A DNA stretch of 64,000 nucleotides from JAKOQB01 sp036824465 (GCA_036824465.1 DAITAC010000007.1:1-64000), one strand, 5' to 3'. Shown: positions 25,733-34,986, numbered from the stretch's first letter. The notes: generated from the sequence alone by a model not told the origin. Program-made: numbers and translations.

Positions 25733-26926
25733 TCAGAAAGCGCCCTGCGTGTGCAATTGTCCGATCTCGGCCTGCCCATAGCCAAGTTCCTCGAGGATGG
25801 CCGCCGAGTGCTGGCCCAGCGCGGGCACGGCGTCCATGCGCGGCGAGAATTGCTCCGGCATCCCCGGCGGCAGCAGTGCGTGGACGCGGCCGGCGGGCGT
25901 GTCGACTTCGGTCCAGCGTCCGCGCGCCTTCAGTTGCGGATGCGCCCACACGTCGCTCAGCGAGTTGACCTGTGCGTTGGCGATCTGCGCTTCATCGAGA
26001 CGCGCCACGAGTTGCTCGGCCGACAGATCCGCGAGCACACCGACGATAAGCGCATGCAATTCCTTGCGCGCCGCCACGCGCAACGCGTTGGAGGCGAAGC
26101 GCGCATCGGTGGCGAGCTGCGGCTGACGCAGCACCTTGACGCAGAACTCAGCCCACTCGCGCTCGTTCTGCAGGCCGAGCATCACGGTCTTGCCGTCGCC
26201 GGTCGGAAACGGACCGTACGGATAGATCGTTGCGTGCGCGGCGCCGGTGCGCGGCGGCGGTGTCGCGCCTTCGAACGCGTAGTACAGCGGATAACTCATC
26301 CACTCGACCATGCTCTCAAGCATCGATACGTCGATGCGGCAGCCGAGCCCGGTCTTGCCACGCTCGATCAGCGCCGCGAGGATGTTGGTGTAGCCGTACA
26401 TGCCGGCGGCGATGTCGGCGATCGAGCAGCCGGCCTTCGAAGGTTCGTCCGGCGTGCCGGTGATCGACAGGAAACCGGATTCGCTCTGGATCAGCAGGTC
26501 GTACGCCTTCTTGTCGCGGTACGGACCGGGACGCTCGCGATCGTCGCCATAGCCGGAGATATCGCAGACGATCAGGCGCGGGAAGCGCGCATGCAATACC
26601 TCGAACGACAGCCCGAGCCGATCAGCCGCACCCGGTGCGAGGTTTTGCACAAGTACATCGGCACGCGCGAGCAGCCGGCCGAGGATCTCCGGCGCGCGCG
26701 CGTGCTTCAGATCCAGCGTCAGGCTTTCCTTGGAGCGGTTGGTCCAGACGAAATGCGACGCCTGCCCGCGCACGCGGGTGTCATAGGCGCGCGCGAAGTC
26801 GCCTACCCCGGGCCGCTCGACCTTGATCACGCGCGCGCCAAGGTCGGCCAGTTGCCGCGTGCAGAACGGCGCGGCGATCGCGTGCTCCAGTGAGACGACG
26901 GTGATGCCGTCGAGCGGGCGTGGCAT
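25733..26926 (-). CDS. Family III (CaiB/BaiF) CoA transferase
   Basis: A 397-residue enzyme that moves CoA between acids via an aspartyl-CoA anhydride. Family features are PLDGITVVSLEHAIAAPFCTRQLADLGARVIKVE at the N-terminus, VWTNRSKESLTLDLK near residue 60, ICDISGYGDDRERPGPYRDKKAYDLLIQ with the catalytic Asp region near residue 145-165, and RIDVSMLESMVEW. Members activate succinate, itaconate, mesaconate, oxalate and others. Its start overlaps the acyl-CoA dehydrogenase stop by 1 bp. It probably activates the diacid imported by the operon's binding proteins. Confidence 0.9.
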   Translation of the reverse strand: MPRPLDGITVVSLEHAIAAPFCTRQLADLGARVIKVERPGVGDFARAYDTRVRGQASHFVWTNRSKESLTLDLKHARAPEILGRLLARADVLVQNLAPGAADRLGLSFEVLHARFPRLIVCDISGYGDDRERPGPYRDKKAYDLLIQSESGFLSITGTPDEPSKAGCSIADIAAGMYGYTNILAALIERGKTGLGCRIDVSMLESMVEWMSYPLYYAFEGATPPPRTGAAHATIYPYGPFPTGDGKTVMLGLQNEREWAEFCVKVLRQPQLATDARFASNALRVAARKELHALIVGVLADLSAEQLVARLDEAQIANAQVNSLSDVWAHPQLKARGRWTEVDTPAGRVHALLPPGMPEQFSPRMDAVPALGQHSAAILEELGYGQAEIGQLHTQGAF

Positions 26927-28098
26927 CAGAAGCTCCGCGGCAGGCCAAGCAGGTGCTCGGCGATATACGACAGGATCAGGTTCGCCGAGATGGGCGCGAC
27001 CTGATACAGGCGGGTCTCTCGGAACTTACGCTCGACGTCGTACTCGCAGGCAAAACCGAACCCGCCGTGGTACTGCAGGCACGCATTGGCCGCTTCCCAC
27101 GACGCCTTGGCGGCCAGATGCTTGGCCATGTTGGCCTCCGCGCCGCAAGGCTGATGCGCATCGAAGAGATCGCACGCCTTCCAGCGCATCAGGTTGGCCG
27201 CCTCGACCTCGATGTAGGCCTCCGCGATCGGGAACTGCACGCCCTGGTTCTGGCCGATCGGCCGGCCGAACACGATGCGGTCTTTCGCGTACCTGGTCAC
27301 GCGCTCGATGAACCAGTAGCCGTCGCCGATGCATTCGGCCGCGATCAGCGTGCGCTCCGCATTCAGTCCGTCGAGGATGTACTTGAATCCTTGCCCTTCG
27401 TTGCCGATCAGGTTCTCCGCCGGAATCTCCAGGTTCTCGAAGAAGAGTTCATTGGTCTCGTGATTGACCATGTTGGGGATCGGCCGCACCGTCATGCCCT
27501 TGCGAATCGCATCATGCAGGTCGACGAGGAAGATCGACATGCCTTCCGATTTCTTCTTCACCTCAGCGAGTGGCGTGGTGCGTGCGAGCAGGATCATCAG
27601 GTCCGAGTGCTGCACGCGGGAAATCCATACCTTCTGCCCGTTGACAACGTAGCGGTCGCCTTTCCTGACGGCAGTCGTCTTGATCTTCGTCGTATCGGTG
27701 CCGGTCGTGGGCTCGGTCACCGCCATCGACTGCAGCCGCAGCTCGCCACTAGCGATCTTCGGCAGGTATTTCTGCTTCTGCTCGCTTGAGCCGTGGCGCA
27801 GCAGCGTGCCCATGTTGTACATCTGGCCGTGGCAGGCGCCCGAGTTGCCGCCCGAGCGATTGATCTCTTCCATGATCACGCTCGCCTCGGCAAGCCCCAG
27901 CCCCGAGCCGCCGTAGTCCTGCGGGATCATCGCGGCGAGCCAGCCGGCCTTCGTCAACGCCTCGACGAACGCCTCCGGGTAGCCGCGCTGCTCATCGACT
28001 TTGCGGTGGTATTCGTCGGGGTACTGCGCGCACAGCGCACGCACGGCATCGCGAATGTCCTGGTATTTGTCGGTTGCGGGTCGCATTGATCGATCCAT
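26926..28098 (-). CDS. Acyl-CoA dehydrogenase family protein
   Basis: A 390-residue FAD-dependent dehydrogenase that puts an alpha-beta double bond into an acyl-CoA. Seen are PQDYGGSGLGLAEASVIMEEINR, LQSMAVTEPTTGTDTTKIKTTAVRKGDRYVVNGQKVWIS (FAD-binding core), and the C-terminal helical domain DRIVFGRPIGQNQGVQFPIAEAYIEVEAANL, then YHGGFGFACEYDVERKFRE. ATG 28098 is used; ATG 28086 is equally possible. It begins 10 bp after the hydratase gene. In this operon it could act on methylsuccinyl-CoA or a similar branched diacid CoA ester. Confidence 0.9.
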   Translation of the reverse strand: MDRSMRPATDKYQDIRDAVRALCAQYPDEYHRKVDEQRGYPEAFVEALTKAGWLAAMIPQDYGGSGLGLAEASVIMEEINRSGGNSGACHGQMYNMGTLLRHGSSEQKQKYLPKIASGELRLQSMAVTEPTTGTDTTKIKTTAVRKGDRYVVNGQKVWISRVQHSDLMILLARTTPLAEVKKKSEGMSIFLVDLHDAIRKGMTVRPIPNMVNHETNELFFENLEIPAENLIGNEGQGFKYILDGLNAERTLIAAECIGDGYWFIERVTRYAKDRIVFGRPIGQNQGVQFPIAEAYIEVEAANLMRWKACDLFDAHQPCGAEANMAKHLAAKASWEAANACLQYHGGFGFACEYDVERKFRETRLYQVAPISANLILSYIAEHLLGLPRSF

Positions 28099-28108
28099 CC
28101 AAAAGTGG

Positions 28109-28957
28109 TCAGGCGAGTTCGGCCGTGGCGTCCATCGCCAGCGCTCCCTCGTGGTCGCGCGCCCACAGTGCGATGCGCCCCTGCTGGTGCCGGCCGCAGA
28201 CCGTGAAACGGTGAATGTCGAACAGCGGTCGCACGGCCTTGAACGCAAAGCGACTGATGCGCGCGTTCGGAACGTTGCGTCGCGCGAGGTCGAGCAGCAG
28301 CGTGGCGATCAGCGGTCCGTGCACGATCAGGCCGGGATACCCTTCGACCCCGGTGACGTAATCGCGATCGTAGTGGATGCGATGGCCGTTAAACGTCAGC
28401 GCCGAATAGCGGAACAGCAGCACCGGGTCCGGCACGATCTCGCGCGCGAAATCGCATTCCTGCGGCGCAGGTTGCGGCGCGGTCGCCGGCGCATCGGGCC
28501 GCGGCGGGTCGCGGTAGACGATGTCGTGTTCCTCGATCAGCGCCAGGCCGCGGGCATTGGTGATCTCGTGCCGTACGCAGACGAAGACGAGGGCGCCGCT
28601 GCGACCTTCCTTGATGGTGACATCCACAATCCGGGACAGGCGCGTGATTGCATCGCCGACCTGTAACGGGTGGTTGAACTGCAGACGGCCGCCGGCCCAC
28701 ATCCGGCGCGGCAGAGGAACCGGGGGCAGGAATCCGCCGCGCTTCGGGTGTCCATCGGGTCCGAGTTCGCTTTGTCTTGCCGCGGGATTGAAGAACATCC
28801 AGTGCCATAGCGGCGGCATGTCCGAGCCCGGTACCGGCTCGGGGTCATCGCGATCAAGCGTGGCCGACAACGCCGCCAGCGACGCCGCAGTCACCAGATC
28901 GACGCGCTGCTCGGTCCGTCCCACCCACTCCCGTAATCGATCGAGGTCTGTCGTCAT
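28109..28957 (-). CDS. FAS1-like/MaoC hydratase (mesaconyl-C4-CoA hydratase-like)
   Basis: A 282-residue double-hotdog protein resembling the HTD2/Meh group. ATG 28957 follows AAGGGG. The first hotdog has GSDMPPLWHWMFFNPAARQSELG and GFLPPVPLPRRMWAGGRLQF. The second hotdog has LFRYSALTFNGHRIHYDRDYV near residue 195, with the Asn/His residues of the MaoC active site, and EGYPGLIVHGPLIATLLLDL. Relatives hydrate mesaconyl-C4-CoA to (S)-citramalyl-CoA. It is the promoter-proximal gene of the nine-gene minus-strand operon that also encodes a CoA transferase and a citramalyl-CoA-lyase-like enzyme. Confidence 0.85.
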   Translation of the reverse strand: MTTDLDRLREWVGRTEQRVDLVTAASLAALSATLDRDDPEPVPGSDMPPLWHWMFFNPAARQSELGPDGHPKRGGFLPPVPLPRRMWAGGRLQFNHPLQVGDAITRLSRIVDVTIKEGRSGALVFVCVRHEITNARGLALIEEHDIVYRDPPRPDAPATAPQPAPQECDFAREIVPDPVLLFRYSALTFNGHRIHYDRDYVTGVEGYPGLIVHGPLIATLLLDLARRNVPNARISRFAFKAVRPLFDIHRFTVCGRHQQGRIALWARDHEGALAMDATAELA

Positions 28958-29250
28958 CGTGCGCCCCTTTCCGGCAGACAGGATGCCAGCTTGAACCGAC
29001 TCCACGGAACCGGCAATTCGCTTTTCGGAAAGCTGCCCTTCGGCTGCCGTTAACCCGCATGCTGTACCTGACAGCGTTGCACCAAAGCGCACCGCCACCT
29101 TTTCGATCCTTATCCACCCGATCCTCGTATCGTGACCTCTCGCGATCCAGTTGATCGGTAACATCAAGCCTTGACCGGCGGCAAACCCTGCAGCTTCGGG
29201 CAAACCGGATCGGTTCCCGCAGCTATTGCGCCCCAGGAGGCAGCCCTGTC

Positions 29251-29460
29251 ATGACCGACCATGTCTACAAGCACATCGAGCTCACTGGATCGTCGAGCAA
29301 GAGCAGCGACGACGCGATCCGCAACGCGCTCGCCAAGGCGGCAAAGACGATCCACAACATGCGCTGGTTTCAGGTTGTCGAGTCGCGCGGCCACATCGAC
29401 AAGGGAGTGGTCGCGCATTGGCAGGTGACGATCAAGGTCGGCTTTTCCCTCGACGAATGA
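29251..29460 (+). CDS. Dodecin
   Basis: A 69-residue flavin-storage protein that assembles into a hollow dodecamer binding FMN, riboflavin or FAD. It shows the dodecin layout: VYKHIELTGSSSKSSDDAIRNALAKA, then the flavin-stacking Trp in NMRWFQVVESRGHID near residue 40, and HWQVTIKVGFSLDE at the end. Length is typical. GGAGG lies 11 nt before the ATG. It lies next to flavin-dependent or redox genes but has no clear operon partner; the region 28958-29250 upstream holds only regulatory space. Confidence 0.92.
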   Translation: MTDHVYKHIELTGSSSKSSDDAIRNALAKAAKTIHNMRWFQVVESRGHIDKGVVAHWQVTIKVGFSLDE

Positions 29461-29536
29461 GCACGGCACGCGTTTCGCCGGCGCCGTCTGATTGCTGACG
29501 GCAGTCGATCCGGTTTCAAGGACAAGGACCCACACC

Positions 29537-30550
29537 ATGCGCGTATTCCAGATCCAGGACGACTGGGGGATGGACCATCTGCAACTGGCCGCCCGGACCG
29601 ATCCGCGGCCGGGACCGGGGCAGGTGTTGATCAGGATGAAAGCTTCGTCGCTCAACTACCGCGACCTCGTGGTCCCCAACCGCGGCTACGGCTCGTTTAC
29701 CGGCACGCTGCCGCTGATTCCAATCTCCGATGGCGTGGGTGAAGTCGTTGAAGTCGGCAGTGGTGTCACGCGCGTGAAGGTCGGCGACCGCGTGTGCCCC
29801 TGCTTTCACCAGGGCTGGACCGCCGGCGAGCCGAATCTCGAGCGTCTGACGCAGACGCTCGGTGGCCCGATCGACGGCACGATGGCTGACCTGATGTGTC
29901 TGTCCGAAACCGGCGTGGCGAAGGCGCCCGCACACCTGTCGGACGAAGAAGCCGCCACGCTGCCCTGCGCGGCGCTCACCGCGTGGAGCGCGCTCGTCAC
30001 GTACGACGAGTTGCGCCCCGGTTCACGTGTGCTGGTTCAGGGCACGGGCGGTGTGGCCCTGTTCGCTCTGCAATTCGCCAAGCTGCTCGGTGCGCACGTG
30101 ACCGTGATCTCTTCGAGCGATGAGAAACTCGCCCGCGTCAGGCAACTTGGCGCCGATGCGGGAATCAACTACACGACCACGCCCGAGTGGTCCAAGCCCG
30201 CGCGCGAGTTGAGCGGCGGCGGCGGATTCGATCACATCGTCGAACTCGGCGGCGAGAAGACACTGCCGCAATCGCTGCGCTGCATCCGCCCGGGCGGAAC
30301 GATCTCGATGATCGGCGTGTTGTCGGGGTCGAGCCTCGCCGCGCCGCTCGGACTTGTCGTCACGCGGCAGGTGCGATTGCAGGGCATCACGGTCGGGCAT
30401 CGCGACGGCTTCGAGGCAATGTTGCGTGCGATCGATCAGCACAAGTTGAGGCCGGTCATCGATCGCGTGTTCGCCTTCGAGCGTCTCAAGGACGCGATGG
30501 CGCATCTGAAGAGCGGCAAGCAATTCGGCAAGATCTGCATCCGGCATTAG
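29537..30550 (+). CDS. Zinc-independent MDR-superfamily NAD(P)H-dependent alcohol dehydrogenase/quinone oxidoreductase
   Basis: A 337-residue medium-chain reductase. ATG 29537 gives the standard N-terminus MRVFQIQDDWGMDHL. Motifs are VLIRMKASSLNYRDLVVPNRGYG, IPISDGVGEVVEVGSGV, then the dinucleotide fold with VLVQGTGGVALFALQFAKLLGA near residue 165 and VISSSDEKLARVRQLGAD. The structural-zinc four-Cys lobe is absent, as in quinone-reductase-like members; the residues at the usual catalytic zinc positions are not Cys/His. The substrate cannot be told. Confidence 0.88.
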   Translation: MRVFQIQDDWGMDHLQLAARTDPRPGPGQVLIRMKASSLNYRDLVVPNRGYGSFTGTLPLIPISDGVGEVVEVGSGVTRVKVGDRVCPCFHQGWTAGEPNLERLTQTLGGPIDGTMADLMCLSETGVAKAPAHLSDEEAATLPCAALTAWSALVTYDELRPGSRVLVQGTGGVALFALQFAKLLGAHVTVISSSDEKLARVRQLGADAGINYTTTPEWSKPARELSGGGGFDHIVELGGEKTLPQSLRCIRPGGTISMIGVLSGSSLAAPLGLVVTRQVRLQGITVGHRDGFEAMLRAIDQHKLRPVIDRVFAFERLKDAMAHLKSGKQFGKICIRH

Positions 30551-30631
30551 TCGCATGGTGCCGGGATTCCCAGGGTCCAGAGGGGTGTTCGCTTGACGCA
30601 ATGCGCTCGCCGCTGGTCTAATCCGCCCGCC

Positions 30632-30766
30632 TCTGATGGGGAGTAGCACGCAGACGTTCGCAATGCGAACCTGCTGCGGTGTCGTCAATACGGCGTAGTG
30701 GATCGCGCAGGCGCATGATCCCTCGCCCGGCGCCGCAGGCCGGCTTTGCCGGTCGGCAAGACCAAA
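30632..30766 (+). promoter_or_regulatory. yybP-ykoY manganese riboswitch
   Basis: Upstream of a TerC/Alx gene, the sequence holds the conserved elements of this Mn2+-sensing RNA: GGGGAGTAGC at 30638-30647, GTCGTCAATACGG at about 30681, and a GC-rich hairpin followed by GGCAAGACC at 30755-30763. Spacing and order agree with the E. coli alx and mntP leaders. About 55 nt separate it from the start codon. Binding Mn2+ would be expected to raise expression of the downstream exporter. Confidence 0.85.
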
Positions 30767-30822
30767 CGAGCATTCGTCCCGATTCAACGGTCCGCGCTTG
30801 GCCGATTAACTGAGGCAAATCC

Positions 30823-31833
30823 ATGATTTCCGTCGGCACTCCGCTGATGTGGACGCTGTTTGCAGCGTTCGTTTTCATTGCCCTGCTGGTCGATTTCCTT
30901 GCGATGAACAAGCAGGGCGCGCACAGGGTATCGATCAGGGAGGCGGCCGTCTGGTCGCTGATCTGGATCGCGGTGTCATTCGTCTTCTGCGGCTGGTTCT
31001 GGTGGTACCTGGGCGGCGCGCAGGGCAGCCAGGTCGCCGGCACGCGGGCGCTCGAGTTCGTGACCGGCTACCTGGTCGAAAAGGCACTCGCGGTCGACAA
31101 CATCTTCGTGTTCCTGATGGTGTTCACGTATTTTGCGGTGCCGGCCGAGTCCCAGAAGCGCGTGCTGATGATCGGCATCCTGGGCGCGCTCGTGCTGCGC
31201 GCGGTGATGATCCTGGTCGGCGCGTGGCTGATCGCGCAGTTCGACTGGATCCTGTACATCTTCGGCGCGTTCCTCGTGTTCACCGGCGTCAAGATGTGGT
31301 GGGCGGCAGGACAGGAGCCGGACCTCGAAGCCAATCCGGCGCTGAGGTGGATTCGCAGTCATTTGAAGATCGCGCCGGGATACGACGGCGAGAAGTTCTT
31401 CACCATCGTCAACGGGGTGAAGATGGCGACACCGCTGACCGTCGTGATCGCGCTGATCGGCATCGTCGATGTCATCTTCGCGGTTGACTCGATCCCGGCG
31501 ATCTTCGCGATCACGACCGATCCTTTCATCGTGCTGACGTCCAACGTGTTTGCAATCCTCGGCCTGCGCGCGATGTACTTCCTGCTTGCCGGCATGCACG
31601 AGCGCTTCCACCTGTTGTCCTACGGCCTGGCGATCGTGCTGGCATTCATCGGCATCAAGATGCTGCTGCTCGACGTCTACAAGATCCCAGTCGCCTGGTC
31701 ATTGGTCGTCACCGTCATCGTGCTGGCGGTCACGATGCTGCTGTCACTGCGGATTCCACCCAGGGGAGCGGCCGGCGGCGCCTATCCGTTCCGCGCGAAA
31801 GCCAGGGGCGATCACGAAAGCCCGCACGGCTGA
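30823..31833 (+). CDS. TerC/Alx-type membrane protein, probable manganese exporter
   Basis: A 336-residue inner-membrane protein with about nine hydrophobic segments. TerC hallmarks are VTGYLVEKALAVDNIFVFLMVFTYFAVP, with the conserved Glu and Asp of the transport site near residues 85-91, and IGIVDVIFAVDSIPAIFAITTDPFIVLTSNVFAILGLRAMYFLL near residues 210-250. Family members of this type (Alx, MeeF, TerC) export Mn2+ and supply metal to exported enzymes. The yybP-ykoY riboswitch directly upstream supports a manganese role. The polar C-terminus ends in a short cytoplasmic tail. Confidence 0.92.
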   Translation: MISVGTPLMWTLFAAFVFIALLVDFLAMNKQGAHRVSIREAAVWSLIWIAVSFVFCGWFWWYLGGAQGSQVAGTRALEFVTGYLVEKALAVDNIFVFLMVFTYFAVPAESQKRVLMIGILGALVLRAVMILVGAWLIAQFDWILYIFGAFLVFTGVKMWWAAGQEPDLEANPALRWIRSHLKIAPGYDGEKFFTIVNGVKMATPLTVVIALIGIVDVIFAVDSIPAIFAITTDPFIVLTSNVFAILGLRAMYFLLAGMHERFHLLSYGLAIVLAFIGIKMLLLDVYKIPVAWSLVVTVIVLAVTMLLSLRIPPRGAAGGAYPFRAKARGDHESPHG

Positions 31834-31976
31834 GCGGGTCTGCCCGGCTGCCACGCGGGCGGCTACGGACGGTCGCGCATGCGGACCGATGTCGATCGGA
31901 TCAAGGCGCCGGCTGTCACCATCGACTAGAGTTCATTCGCGACCAGCAGACATGAATAAACGCCGGCCGCCCGAAG

Positions 31977-32513
31977 ATGCACAGGAGAACGCTTCCGCTT
32001 TCGCAGGTCTACCGGTTGCTCGAACCGGGGCCGGTGGTGCTGCTTTCGACCGCTCGCGCGGGCCGGCCGAACGTCATGACGATGTCATGGCACACGATGA
32101 TGGAATTCGAGCCGCCCCTGGTGGGCTGCGTGGTCAGCAATCGCAATTACAGCTTTGATCTGCTCCGTTCAACGCGCGAATGCGCGCTCAATGTCCCGAG
32201 CGCCGACCTTGCAGACAAGGTAGTGGCCTGCGGCAACGCCAGCGGGCGCGACATCGACAAGTTCGCCGCGTTCGGCGTTACCGCAATCACTGCCAGCCAC
32301 ATCGCGGCGCCGTTGGTGGGTGAGTGCTTTGCGAGTCTCGAATGCAAGGTGGTCGATACGCGGCTGGTGCGCGCCTACAACTTCTTCATCCTCGAGGTGG
32401 TCAAGGCCTGGATCGACCCGGCACGCAAGGATGCGCCGACGCTCCACCATCGCGGCATGGGCCGCTTCATGGTCGGCGGAAAAACGATCACACTGCCCTC
32501 GCGCATGAAGTAG
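31977..32513 (+). CDS. Flavin reductase-like (FMN-binding) family protein
   Basis: A 178-residue split-barrel flavoprotein. It shows YRLLEPGPVVLLSTARAGRPNVMTMSWHTMMEFEPPLVGCVVS, the FMN-binding loop of flavin reductase family members, then TRECALNVPSADLADKVVACGNASGRDIDKFAAFG and ECFASLECKVVDTRLVRAYNFFILEVVKAWID. The usual length is 170-200 residues. It may supply reduced flavin or bind FMN as a stand-alone reductase; no oxygenase partner is near. The start at 31977 has a poor ribosome site. Confidence 0.85.
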   Translation: MHRRTLPLSQVYRLLEPGPVVLLSTARAGRPNVMTMSWHTMMEFEPPLVGCVVSNRNYSFDLLRSTRECALNVPSADLADKVVACGNASGRDIDKFAAFGVTAITASHIAAPLVGECFASLECKVVDTRLVRAYNFFILEVVKAWIDPARKDAPTLHHRGMGRFMVGGKTITLPSRMK

Positions 32514-32594
32514 CTCGTTCATGACGCGGCAGCACGACCTTTTGAAGGTGTTGTCGGCTCCGACACACCACGCACCACGGGGTCCCCTTCGGGT

Positions 32595-33731
32595 TCACCG
32601 CCGTTCGATCCAGTACAACGCGCCGAGCGCGACACTGAGCACGACCAGGCTCGGCAGTGCGGCCACCACGACCGGCGGCCACGTGTTGAGCAGGCCGAGG
32701 TGTGCAAACAGCTTGTTCAGCATGTAAAAGGTCACGCCGATCATCACGCCGGTGAAGATCTTCAGACTCACACTGCCGGCGCGCACGTGCAGGTACGCGA
32801 AGGGCAATGCCAGCATCATCATCACCAGAATCGCGAGCGGATAGAACACCTTGTTCCACAGCGCGATCTCGTAGCGATTGGTCTGCTGGCGGTTGGCAGT
32901 CAGATGGCGGATGTACTGCACCAGGTCGATCGCCGCCATGCGTTCGGGTTGCACCAGCAGCACGCTGAAGATATCCGGCGTCAGCTCCGACGCCCAGCGC
33001 AGCGTGCTGCCGCGGACGATTTCAGTGCGCTGATCCGACGGCGCGGCATCATCCGGCGTCACAACCGGCAGCAGGGTTGCGACGACGTCGTTCAACTGCC
33101 ACGCCGGCCCCTTGCCGTCGACGACGAAGTGGCCGCTCGCCGCCGTGCCGATCGCGCGCAGCCGATAGTCACGATCGAACTCGAACACGCGCATCGACTG
33201 CAGCGTCGCATCAGGCCGCACCTGCTTGACATTGACAAAGCGCCAGCGCTCGACCTGTCCGCCAGCGCCGGTCACCGCATCGCGGACCCACACGCCAGAG
33301 CGAAACTGTTCGACCGACTCACCCTTGGCGGATAGCTTCAGTTGCTGCGCGACGCGTTCGGCGGGCGGTGCAACCAGCTCACCGAACAGATAAGTGAGCG
33401 CGATGAAGACGAGTGCCGCAAGTATCACCGTCACTGCCAGCCGGCGCGTACTCATGCCCGACACACGCATGATGGTGAATTCGGAATTCGACGCGAGTTT
33501 CGACAGCGCGTAGATGGTGCCGATCAGCGCTGCAATCGGCATCAGCTCGTAGGTGCGGGAAGGCAGCGACAGCGCGACATAGGCAAATGCCGTGCTCAGG
33601 CGGTAACCGGAACTGATCTCATCCAGCTGGCCAATCAGATCGAAGAATGCGAACAGCGCCAGCAGCGCAAACAGCACGAATGCGGTCGCGGTCGCGATTT
33701 CACGTGTCAGGTAATGGCGCAGCGTGCGCAT
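32595..33731 (-). CDS. lptG: LPS export ABC transporter permease LptG
   Basis: A 378-residue inner-membrane permease of the LptB2FG complex, which extracts lipopolysaccharide from the inner membrane and feeds the LptC-LptA bridge. Three TM helices lie at each end, separated by a periplasmic jellyroll. Seen are MRTLRHYLTREIATATAFVLFALLALFAFFDLIGQL, LPSRTYELMPIAALIGTIYALSKLASNSEFTIMRVSGMS (coupling helix that contacts LptB), and LNKLFAHLGLLNTWPPVVVA. ATG overlaps the lptF stop by 1 bp (TGATG), so translation is coupled. Confidence 0.93.
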   Translation of the reverse strand: MRTLRHYLTREIATATAFVLFALLALFAFFDLIGQLDEISSGYRLSTAFAYVALSLPSRTYELMPIAALIGTIYALSKLASNSEFTIMRVSGMSTRRLAVTVILAALVFIALTYLFGELVAPPAERVAQQLKLSAKGESVEQFRSGVWVRDAVTGAGGQVERWRFVNVKQVRPDATLQSMRVFEFDRDYRLRAIGTAASGHFVVDGKGPAWQLNDVVATLLPVVTPDDAAPSDQRTEIVRGSTLRWASELTPDIFSVLLVQPERMAAIDLVQYIRHLTANRQQTNRYEIALWNKVFYPLAILVMMMLALPFAYLHVRAGSVSLKIFTGVMIGVTFYMLNKLFAHLGLLNTWPPVVVAALPSLVVLSVALGALYWIERR

Positions 33732-34849
33732 CAGCCCGCCTTCGCCGTTCGGACGCGCAGCGCACTGATCAGCCGGTGCGGCAGCCAGCGTTGCCAGTAC
33801 ACGCGCCGCACGAACAGCAACACGATCAGCAGCGCCACGACCGCATGCGCGATCCAGAGACCGATCGAAAACGGCAACCGCCCGCGTTGCACCGACGATT
33901 GCACGATCGACAGCGCGTTGTTGTAGAGCAGGAATGCCAGCACGGCCACGATCAGGTTGAACGACCGACCGACGCGCGGATTGGTGTAGCCAAGCGGAAT
34001 CGCCAGCAGCGCCACCAGCGCGGCGACGATCGGCAACCCGATGCGCCACAGCAGTTCCCCCAGGTTCCACGTGGTCGGTTGCTGCCACAGTTCGCCACTC
34101 GTCTTGGCGCGCGCAGCAAGTTCGGCCAGCGGCGCTTCGGGTTTGGTGTCAAGACGGATTGCGTAGCGATCAAATTCAACCATGCGGTACTCGGCTTCGC
34201 CGGGTCGGCCCTCATAGCGTCGACCCTGCTCCAAGACCAGGAAACGCTCGCCATCGGGGCGCAGCTCGATCACGCCCTGAGCGGCGACGATCACGCCCTC
34301 TCGGCCCTGACTGCGGTGGCTGACGAACACGTTCTTCACGCGCGCGCCGGCGAGATCGACGCTTTCGACAAAGAACACGCGGTCTGCGCCGCCGGACTCG
34401 ATGAAGCGCCCGGGCGCGATCTTGCTGACGTCGTCACGTTGCGCAAAGCGCATCTTGCTTTCCACGATCTGCCGGTTCGACCACGGCGACAATGCCAGTG
34501 ACAGCACGGCTACCAGCACCACGATCGGGGCGGCAAAGCGCAGCACGGGGACGATCCACGCGAACAGGCTCTGACCCGACGCGAGCCACACCACCATTTC
34601 GGAGTCGCGATACGCGCGCGACACAGTCATCAGCACCGAAACGAACAGCGTGAGCGTCAATACCGTTGGCAGATAGGTCAGCGCCGTCAGTGCGACGATC
34701 GCAAACACGGCGCTGCTGTCGACACGGCCGCCGGCCGCCTCGCCCAGAATGCGCACCAGGCCGACCGAGAAGATGATCGAGAACAGCACCGTGAACACCG
34801 CGCCGGCCGTGTTCGACAGCTCGGCAACGATGGCTCGCTGGAAAACCAT
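33731..34849 (-). CDS. lptF: LPS export ABC transporter permease LptF
   Basis: A 372-residue partner of LptG in the LptB2FG LPS exporter. It has N-terminal TM helices with FQRAIVAELSNTAGAVFTVLFSIIF, the coupling segment SVLMTVSRAYRDSEMVVWLASGQS near residue 75-97, a periplasmic domain (RFIESGGADRVFFVE), and C-terminal helices with IPLGYTNPRVGRSFNLIVAVLAFLLYNNALSI. It is transcribed away from pepA, across a 137-bp gap that must hold both promoters, the arrangement widely conserved in beta- and gammaproteobacteria. Confidence 0.93.
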   Translation of the reverse strand: MVFQRAIVAELSNTAGAVFTVLFSIIFSVGLVRILGEAAGGRVDSSAVFAIVALTALTYLPTVLTLTLFVSVLMTVSRAYRDSEMVVWLASGQSLFAWIVPVLRFAAPIVVLVAVLSLALSPWSNRQIVESKMRFAQRDDVSKIAPGRFIESGGADRVFFVESVDLAGARVKNVFVSHRSQGREGVIVAAQGVIELRPDGERFLVLEQGRRYEGRPGEAEYRMVEFDRYAIRLDTKPEAPLAELAARAKTSGELWQQPTTWNLGELLWRIGLPIVAALVALLAIPLGYTNPRVGRSFNLIVAVLAFLLYNNALSIVQSSVQRGRLPFSIGLWIAHAVVALLIVLLFVRRVYWQRWLPHRLISALRVRTAKAG

Positions 34850-34986
34850 GGCGGATGCGGGTTGCGAGGGATTCCGGTCAGGCGGCCGCTATACTGCGCG
34901 CCCGAGGCAGGACGGCCGTTTCGAGAGCGCCAGAGCAACACAAGATCACGGCGCCGCACATCCCCGTCGAGAGGAAGAAGAACGCA

